The position numbers and the translations under genes were made by a program. The notes beneath the pieces were generated by a model that worked only from the letters and a program-made list of their open reading frames with translations, did no database searches and was not told the DNA's origin. Shown in pieces: positions 39,401 through 45,461 of a DNA stretch of 45,461 nt (within the stretch, counting starts at the first letter, position 1; the number at the start of each line of letters is the position of its first letter). Origin of the DNA: Parietichytrium sp. I65-24A (Eukaryota > Sar > Bigyra > Thraustochytrida > Thraustochytriidae); NCBI GenBank assembly GCA_012862575.1, contig BLSF01000120.1, forward strand, positions 11,554 to 57,014, written 5' to 3'.

Positions 39401-39411
39401 GTACTGAGTAC
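39401..39411. repeat. GTACTGAGTAC, copy 6
   Basis: It is followed directly by TACTGAGTT, a partial further copy. Confidence 0.6.
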
Positions 39412-40995
39412 TACTGAGTTCTTTTCTGAGTGCAGCAATTCGCACTAGTAAGAAGGACATCAGTACTACTGGACTCTAATGGATAATAAGACTAGCACGC
39501 TCTATGTCTGAGAGAAGGTCCGGAGGTGTCATTAGTCACTGTGGTAGATATAGATAGGAGTTTTGGGAGGAGGAAGGACGCTAGGATACAAGGAATGTGT
39601 GAGACTCGAAAAATACATTTCTTCTCCATTTTGCAAATGGCCTAGTGCTCGCTAAATGACGGCGGTAATGAGGGCAAGCTGGGCTCGTAGGGTCCAATAG
39701 CAGACGCTTATGTCGGACTGGACTGGAGTAGGAATTAGCCGAGAAGATAGAACGGTCACTAGGATGGTCTCCCACCCACCGGAGCCACACGCAAAGCCCT
39801 CAGGACTATGAAGAGCTACCATGAGCTACCGATTAATATAGTACCTGCGACTGCGATCCTGGCATTTCGATTAATTAGTGGTAAGACCAAATTCGCCAGG
39901 ATTTTCGGGAGAAGAAAAGTGCATGTCTTATCACAACGCTAATCAACTCTATTTCGCACTCCTTTGCCATGTTCTCTACGAGCTCGCTCTAGCTAGACTC
40001 ACCTAGTCCCAACGCATATTTGGTGCTAAGGAATAATTAGCCCACCCACTGAATTGCACGTAATCAAAGTAAGCCGTAGACAAGGACTAGAGTCTGCAGA
40101 TGACGGCGAGTTTCGTCACGACCACGGGCGGCGACGCGGCAAGGTCGTCACGTACCACTATACTAGTATAAACAATAGCACTGGCACTTTCCATCTTCTG
40201 GTCGTGCTCTGCTTTTCCATCTCCTGCATAGGCTTTACTAGGCGGAGGATTGGCACGACTAGCAAGCCTACTATTCGCTACGCGAGACGTATTTAAATTG
40301 CGTAGTCAATGCCTAGCTATGTACACTGGGATGTTTGACGTCTTACCAAAGCTTAAGCAGCGGTACTAAGTTGAAACAAATCTCCGAGCAGAAGGGTCCT
40401 AGTGGATGGCAGTGATGGGTTGACTATAGTAATTGGTGGCGAGGCGTAGGAAGAGGTCTGCTTGGAGACTGCTAGGTTCGTCGTATAGGTATTGCTAAGG
40501 AGGTCGTTCCAATTTCGTGATAATAGTTGCATATCTGTCACTAGTGCTCGGAACCTCGGTGATGATGCGCACAGTAGCTTAAGAAGGCTTAACAGATATC
40601 TATTGCAGCGATCTTTTGGTGGCGAGGTTTTCACGATCGCTTAGGTTGAGAGGAGGGGTACAGGGCGAGTTATGTGTTGTAAAGAGGAATAACATGTTGG
40701 ATAATACTTTGTGAAGGCTGTTTGGTTTTGCATGGCATGATTTAGCGATGGTTTAAATAGCACTACACAGCGTCACCGCATTCGTTTGAATCGCAGGGGC
40801 TGAACGGGTGTATTGGACAATCTATTCTACGATTCTCGGTGAATATAGAGAAGTCATTTAAATGCATCCATTTTGCCGACGTGAGGATGTGCCGAAATAT
40901 GTGTCCACGTGCGCCAGGTACGCTGAGTACGCATTTACTATTAGTTTACTAGTTTTCGATTGACTGTGGGTCTACTCTAGTAGCTAGCTAGCTAG

Positions 40996-41022
40996 CAGAG
41001 CTGCTATGTAAGAAGTGGGCAA
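40996..41022 (+). repeat. Left terminal inverted repeat of the element
   Basis: It pairs with 43304-43330 with two mismatches over the outer 26 bases. Outside it lies CTAGCTAGCTAG. Confidence 0.85.
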
Positions 41023-41357
41023 AATCGACTTTTTTTTGTAGAGCGGCCATTTCTTGGCACGTGAAGGAGGGGTTTGCGCGACAAGCCGACCCCACCAGCG
41101 TGTCGGGCAGGGTCGAAAACCCTTAGCTGATGTCTCCCTCCCCTTGAACCTTCCCTCTTCTTGTCGCTGTGTGTGCTCGCGAGGTTCGCAGATGTGCTGA
41201 GATCTCCAGGTGTGAACGGATCTCTGTAAAGGGACTTGGAACACATGTGGGGCTTGAGGAGCAAGTGGAGAGCGCCTGGTCGATACGCGGTGTGTAAGAG
41301 GGTCTTGGAGGGATCTGTGGCGAGAGGAGAAAAGAATTTGAGTTATATTCGGAGTGT

Positions 41358-42348
41358 TTATGTCGATGCCTTGTTTGGGTTTCCCTTTTGAGAACGCCAG
41401 TTGCTGACGAACTTCTTGCAGGTTTTGTCATCCGGGAGATCGGACTGCTTGTCTTTGTATTTCTCCAAGAAGCTGCTCAGAACGAAAGCGCCTGTTGCCT
41501 GAGTATAGTTCTCGCGCATGCACGCCAGCATGTGCTCCACAAACTCGTCTGGCACTCCAGTTCTGTTTCCACGTTTGGTTCTGACATTGTCGGAAGTAGC
41601 AACAGGGTCATTCTGCCTCTTTCGCTTCCCGTTGCCGAGGTTTGCAGCCTTAATGAGCTGACCAGGTTGCTGCTTTGGCTTTCTGGCTTTCCTTATCTGG
41701 TTCATGTATCCCAGTCGTCTTGTTTGGTCGATGGGGATCGCTGAAGATTCGAAGTGTTTCACGAGAGCATCGAACACTTCCGATGTGCTCCACTTCGCTT
41801 GATCCCTCACGGTATCTTCGATGTATATGACATGCTCTGTCGGAAAGGTTCTGCGCGTATTTTCCATCATTTCTTCGGCAGATTTGATTCCTTGGTCTCT
41901 CATGCGAAGGAACTTCTGTATCTCCGCAAAGCAGTCCTTCTCTGATGGCAGGTCGAGCGCACCAGGGTACCGTTTCTCAAGCATATCCAGAAGTACGCTT
42001 GCGCCAATCTTGTCCCTTCCCTCATCCAACAACATTGAGAATATTTCTTGTCGGTACTTGTCTGCACGAGTTTGACCAACCATCTCACCTCGCCTTTGGC
42101 GCTGTGCCCAACCTGATCGGCGTAGCTTGTCCGCCGATGGCTTAAAGGCCGCTGCTTCCTCGTACTCGGGCTGCAATTCGCTGCCATTCCGGACCTTGAT
42201 TGTCGGGTCAGTCTGCAGCAGGTTCAGGACGCTTTGGACCGCCTGGGCGAACACGTCCTTGCGAGAAGTTCTCACCTCCGCTGCGTTGCTCGACGCATCA
42301 CGTCTTGGCTTGCGCGTCTGCCTTCGTTTACCATGTTGGTTCCGCGCC
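41358..42348 (-). CDS. Element-encoded protein, C-terminal part with three related domains
   Basis: From the ATG at 42348 this frame gives 329 residues; it is open without a stop back to about 42410, so the true start may be a splice junction. The N terminus is very basic (RNQHGKRRQTRKPRR), suggesting nucleic-acid binding or nuclear targeting. Three stretches of about 55 residues look like divergent copies of one helical domain: one with IGASVLLDMLEKRYPGALDL, one with STSEVFDALVKHFESSAIPI, one with ATGAFVLSSFLEKYKDKQSD. Each is preceded by a charged helix and followed by a lysine/arginine helix. Basic linkers (NGKRKRQND, RTKRGNR) separate copies two and three. I recognise no transposase catalytic motif. 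It lies wholly inside the inverted repeats. Confidence 0.6.
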
Positions 42349-42391
42349 ATAATCTCTTTTGCAGCTTGACCTCCACAGTCTTCTTCCAAGT

Positions 42392-43154
42392 CTAAATTTG
42401 AGTCCGTTGCCTACTGTGCTTCTCTTGCTTAAAGCGCTCCCCGTTGCGGATACGTACAGCATCCAGCTTGCCGTGCGTAAAGCTCCTTTTGCTGATATTG
42501 AAATTTTGTAGTGCGAGGTCATGTGCGGCCTGCAGAATTTCTACCCTGCTGTTCGAGTCGCACATCACAGCACGCATTACGCGTCTCTCAATGGAGCCTT
42601 TTGTAGACTTGGCATAGCCCTCCATCAAGAATTCTAATAACCCTTTCTCCGAAATTGAGCTCCGTTTGAGTTCTGCGTTTGCTGTGTCTTGAGCCAGCAC
42701 CTCTGGATCTGCCGGGTAAAGCGTTTTTGCGACAGTCTTCAGGCACTTCCTTGCTGCGTTCACAACATGGTTCCATTTGTCAGCACTTGTCTCCTTCATA
42801 CGTTTCTTTTGTCGGAGTTCTAATCCGGGAAACCTGGTTCTGAGAGACTTTGGAAGGTCCATCATATCGAAAAACGCAGTCGTCGTGATATCCTTCAGAA
42901 GTACTTGCTGCGTTTCCTCCGGCTCCTCATCATCAAAAGCAAGACCAACGTGTTCTTCCACCTCCTGCATAGAGACGCGCGGTGCTGTAACTCTTCGTGG
43001 ACGTCCAACAGGCGCGTCTGGAGGTGGAGGCGGGTCCACAGCTTCCACAATGCCTTCTTGGACGGCCAACGCGGTTAGCTCCGCCACTCTTGCATTTTGG
43101 GCAGTGTACCGAGCACTCAGTCGGGCACGCCTTACAAAATCCCTTCTTACATGA
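42392..43154 (-). CDS. Element-encoded protein, middle part (no own ATG)
   Basis: The frame is open from 43154 to the stop at 42392 but has no ATG near its start; a GTG lies at 43087. It holds a proline stretch, an AT-hook-like VGRPRR, an acidic block (FDDEEPEETQQ), then helical sequence (LPKSLRTRFPGLELRQKKR; NHVVNAARKCLKTVAKTLY; RRVMRAVMCDSNSRVEILQ). It probably continues into the 41358-42348 frame: a donor-like GTACGT at 42457 and an acceptor CACAGTAG at 42411 would remove 47 bases and join the two frames cleanly, though a frameshift mutation is equally possible. No family is recognised. Confidence 0.5.
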
Positions 43155-43169
43155 GCAAGTCTTCACCAT
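42933..43169 (-). CDS. Element-encoded cysteine cluster, N-terminal part
   Basis: The frame starts at the ATG at 43169, close to the right end of the element. The first 30 residues contain eight cysteines in a tight pattern (CSCKKGFCKACPTECSVHCP, then KCKSG), as in small zinc-binding modules; GRPRR follows. The later part loses protein character. The next frame (42392-43154) overlaps it and repeats the GRPRR word, so one protein may be broken by a frameshift or by an intron I cannot place. Cysteine clusters accompany some transposases (for example the CxC modules reported with fungal KDZ elements), but a link is only a guess. Confidence 0.45.
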   Translation of the reverse strand: MVKTCSCKKGFCKACPTECSVHCPKCKSGGANRVGRPRRHCGSCGPASTSRRACWTSTKSYSTARLYAGGGRTRWSCF

Positions 43170-43303
43170 GGTGCGTCCACGCGAGCTGCACCACCAAAGA
43201 CCTCGGATTTGGAGGAATCTCAGGACCGCCCAAATTTTCAAACTCTTGGAATTCAATAAAATTTCGAGGTGCCGAACTTGGGTTCTTGGCTTTCTACATT
43301 TTT

Positions 43304-43330
43304 ATGCCTACTTCTTACAGAGCAGCTCTG
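43304..43330 (-). repeat. Right terminal inverted repeat of the element
   Basis: It mirrors 40996-41022. Its last 13 bases, CAGAGCAGCTCTG, are themselves nearly palindromic. CTAGCTAGCTAG follows directly outside. Confidence 0.85.
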
Positions 43331-45461
43331 CTAGCTAGCTAGTCTCTGGGAAGATCTGCGATGTTTTATTATTGCCACGATTAATTGAAGGATCTCTTGC
43401 TTGACTCGATGTGTGAAACGAGACGGCTTTTCAATCGACGAACAAGATAGGCAAGCCAAAGACCAGACCATTCAAAAAAAAGCCATTCAAAATCAAGATT
43501 TGAAGCTGAAAGGTTGATTCTCAAGTATCGATTCGTTAACACGGGGAACAGTTTGGTCAATTTTTCCTCGTTCGCGCCACGCTTTTTGCAAGAATCTCTT
43601 TTTACCTTCTGGTCTTTGCCAACTCGTTCCGCGTCGTGTGCGAATCCCATACAAAGTAGTCTCAAGCTGTTTCAAAAACTTAGGCAACTTAACTCTCTCC
43701 GTTTCTCCTTCGTTTGGCTTTTTTGGCTTGCGAGAAACCCCCGGATCTTGGATCGCGGAGTCGTGCCAGGTGTTGACTATAGTTGAGGTCGAGAACTAAA
43801 CAACGTGATGTGCGTACACGTATACTCTGTGCCTTGTGTGATTGCAAGCACCCGCTTTGCAGTTAAATTCACTCGGCATGATCGCCCATTTATTACCGAA
43901 GAGTCTGTTTGCGCCTCGACAAGCTCATGTTTGGTTTTCTTCTAGTCCTGCAAGCCCAAATGTTTTCAAATTGGCTGACTGACTTCTGGGCAGCGAGCAT
44001 ACACCACTCCACCATCTGGCGGGTAATTGCGAACGGATTCTTAAAATTCCTTCCTGCGAAATCGTCTTGAATCTACTAAAACACCCGTCATCTTTTTGTA
44101 CCACCTTGCATTGTCTGCTTTGCTTTGAAAACCGGCGACATAAACTAGCGCTTGGGCATCACCTGTTTCCAGGATAATATTGCTTGTGCGTCATGTGTCA
44201 ACCACCTCTGACGATAGTCCACACCATTAAATTGTTGTGCTCTTCCGGGCCAGCGTCCAAGTTGACCGCGCTCTTGCTCTCTGTGATCTTGTCGAAAAAT
44301 ATTTCAGCCAATCAAGTCAGGGATAGGAACAAGTCTTTGAAACATTCATATCCGGAAAAGCCATGCCCAAAGTCCCGCGAAAAGGCAAAGTCCTATTCAA
44401 GCCTCTCAGATCAGTATGGAAGAGAATCGCGGACATTATGACAATTCAGAGATTCTTGGACTCGCCGCATGTTGCAAACTCAACCCAACTCGGAGGTGCT
44501 GTCCAAGAGAAGCAAATTTCCACTCCTTTCTCTTCGTGCAAAAGTTTGGGAACTAAAAACGGGCTTGCCTCATCATACGTTACACTTCTTTTCGTGCGAA
44601 AGTTTGTAGTTGTGCGCATGCACTTGAAGAAGACTTTTTTTGGCGAGACCCGGAGCGTCACGGGACATTTCTCGCCGGGAAGAGCAATTCACAAGCAATG
44701 CTTTACATTTCTCGTCGCCTTGCATGCAAACGCCTTTCGACACCAATTTTCTAAAGCCAGTTGACAATTTCGGAGGTATGGAACCGAACGCGCTGCAGCA
44801 AGCGAGCGAGTCCTGTGCATCTCCAAGAGCAGCGAGAAAGTGTTTGCGGAAGGGCTCACGCAACTTGACAAGGTGCGAGCTGGAGTCGACCGCTTTGGGA
44901 AACACGTCTTACATTTCATCGCGTTCGTCTCTCTCTGAGCGTGCTCTTTCTCATTCTCTCCAAGAAGTTTTCCTCCTCCAATCAAAATACGAGAGAGAGG
45001 AGGCTGGCACTGAGAACCACTCATCGTATTAAAGGTACGGAAGGGTTGATGAGGAACACCAGTTGCTAATACTTTCGCGGACGACAAGGATACCGGTACA
45101 AAATGAGGCATCGCCATGCTCGCGAACTTGAAAACGCACAAACCGTGCGGAATTGTTGTGTGATTTGCTGCCTTCTTCTTTAAAGCTTCCCGAATCTTAA
45201 AACCGAGGTGTTATTGCATCAGTGCCAACTTTACGAGATCAATCGTTTAACAAACGCCCAGGTGCACAGTTGCTTCTCCAAAAGAGTACTCTCAATAGAA
45301 CAACGAGCGGCCGACGTTCTTGCGAGTGAAATTCATGACGAACGACAGAGGACTCGAGTACATGGAATGTATGGCGTGGAATGGTACTTTCTTCGCCAGG
45401 TTGTATAAATTCGTTGCTGTCCATCAGGTGCTCAAGAGCCGATTATGTGCTGCACACAACG
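43331..45461. other. Right-end spacer; no gene supported
   Basis: After the CTAG run the DNA shows only short overlapping frames on both strands. The longest are plus 44363-44764 (133 codons, ATG start, begins MPKVPRKGKVLF), plus 44640-45032 and minus 44689-45141. They overlap each other and have no recognisable motif. The region could hold a decayed gene or the far flank of one beyond the window. Confidence 0.45.

Larger units (their letters stand above)
38297..40995. other. Phosphatase promoter and gene-poor spacer
   Basis: The first 300 bases are the phosphatase promoter and leader, with a CTTGCGTCC repeat (about 38380-38408), TTCTTA repeats and a TC tract. After a GAGTTGA repeat and three GTACTGAGTAC words, the DNA from 39.4 to 40.98 kb is AT-richer and full of CTAG, ACTAGT and TAGTA words. 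No frame looks like protein. It ends in the CTAG run that borders the transposon-like element. Confidence 0.5.
40996..43330. mobile_element. DNA transposon-like element with terminal inverted repeats
   Basis: The left end (from 40996) and the reverse complement of the right end (from 43330) both read CAGAGCTGCTMTGTAAGAA and continue GTRGGCA, 24 of the first 26 bases identical. Identical CTAGCTAG units flank both ends (40988-40995 and 43331-43338; the match extends to 12 bases, CTAGCTAGCTAG). An 8-bp target duplication of this form, with T at position 2 and A at position 7, and ends beginning CAG, would suit the hAT superfamily. However, no hAT transposase motif (such as the C-terminal dimerisation domain) is seen in the internal frames, and the CTAG run makes the true duplication length ambiguous. 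The inside is mostly filled by minus-strand coding sequence. Confidence 0.8.

Noticed and set aside
40996-43330. Definite hAT transposase assignment
   Set aside because: End bases and an 8-bp duplication would fit, but the duplication is ambiguous in a CTAG run and no hAT protein motif is visible.
44363-45141. Overlapping frames of 130-150 codons at the right end
   Set aside because: They overlap on both strands, with no motif and no consistent coding bias.

Overview
The window looks like nuclear DNA from an intron-poor unicellular eukaryote. It contains two cytosolic ribosomal protein genes (eL31, eL42), an exocyst subunit, a Rab7-GEF subunit, a TFIID-like subunit, a tubulin tyrosine ligase family protein and a dual-specificity phosphatase. 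Most genes are single open frames. Three introns (105, 372 and 83 bp) can be placed, all near the 5' end of their genes, and a fourth is suspected in the eL31 leader. Base composition is moderate, and coding regions are more GC-rich than spacers. The architecture would suit a compact algal genome such as a unicellular red alga of the Porphyridium kind, but that is a low-confidence inference. There are no bacterial operons, CRISPR arrays, recognisable tRNA or rRNA genes, or viral genes.

Layout, left to right: Exo70 (+, 1192-4029) converges on CCZ1 (-, 4813-6822). A gene-poor stretch follows (6.8-12.4 kb). A DUF6729-like, possibly transposase-derived protein (+, 12385-14676) converges on eL31 (-, 15531-15881). 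eL31 is divergent from eL42 (+, 16824-17504), which is followed by a TAF4-like protein (+, 18903-20627) that converges on a large armadillo protein with two BTB domains (-, 20970-24614). After a 2.2-kb spacer, a tubulin tyrosine ligase-like protein (+, 26821-28152) converges on an acidic low-complexity protein (-, 28680-29405). Next come a 2.2-kb repeat-bearing spacer and an unrecognised coiled-coil protein (-, 31654-33540). A J-domain protein (+, 35687-37053) then converges on a dual-specificity phosphatase (-, 37709-38296). The last 7 kb is gene-poor and holds a DNA transposon-like element at 40996-43330.

The genes form no single pathway. Exo70 and CCZ1 both serve membrane trafficking (exocytosis, and late endosome/vacuole fusion). 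eL31 and eL42 share a divergent promoter region. TAF4, ARM-BTB, the J-domain protein, TTL and DSP are ordinary housekeeping or regulatory proteins. A polypurine/GA tract, read on the sense strand, lies upstream of most start codons.

The most interesting discovery is the 2.3-kb element. It has near-perfect terminal inverted repeats starting CAGAGCTGCT, is flanked by CTAGCTAG direct repeats, and encodes an unrecognised protein in shifted frames, with an N-terminal cysteine cluster and three divergent copies of a domain of about 55 residues. Other observations are a palindromic word, GTACTGAGTAC, repeated six times in gene-poor DNA only, an ARM plus double-BTB architecture, and the DUF6729-like gene.
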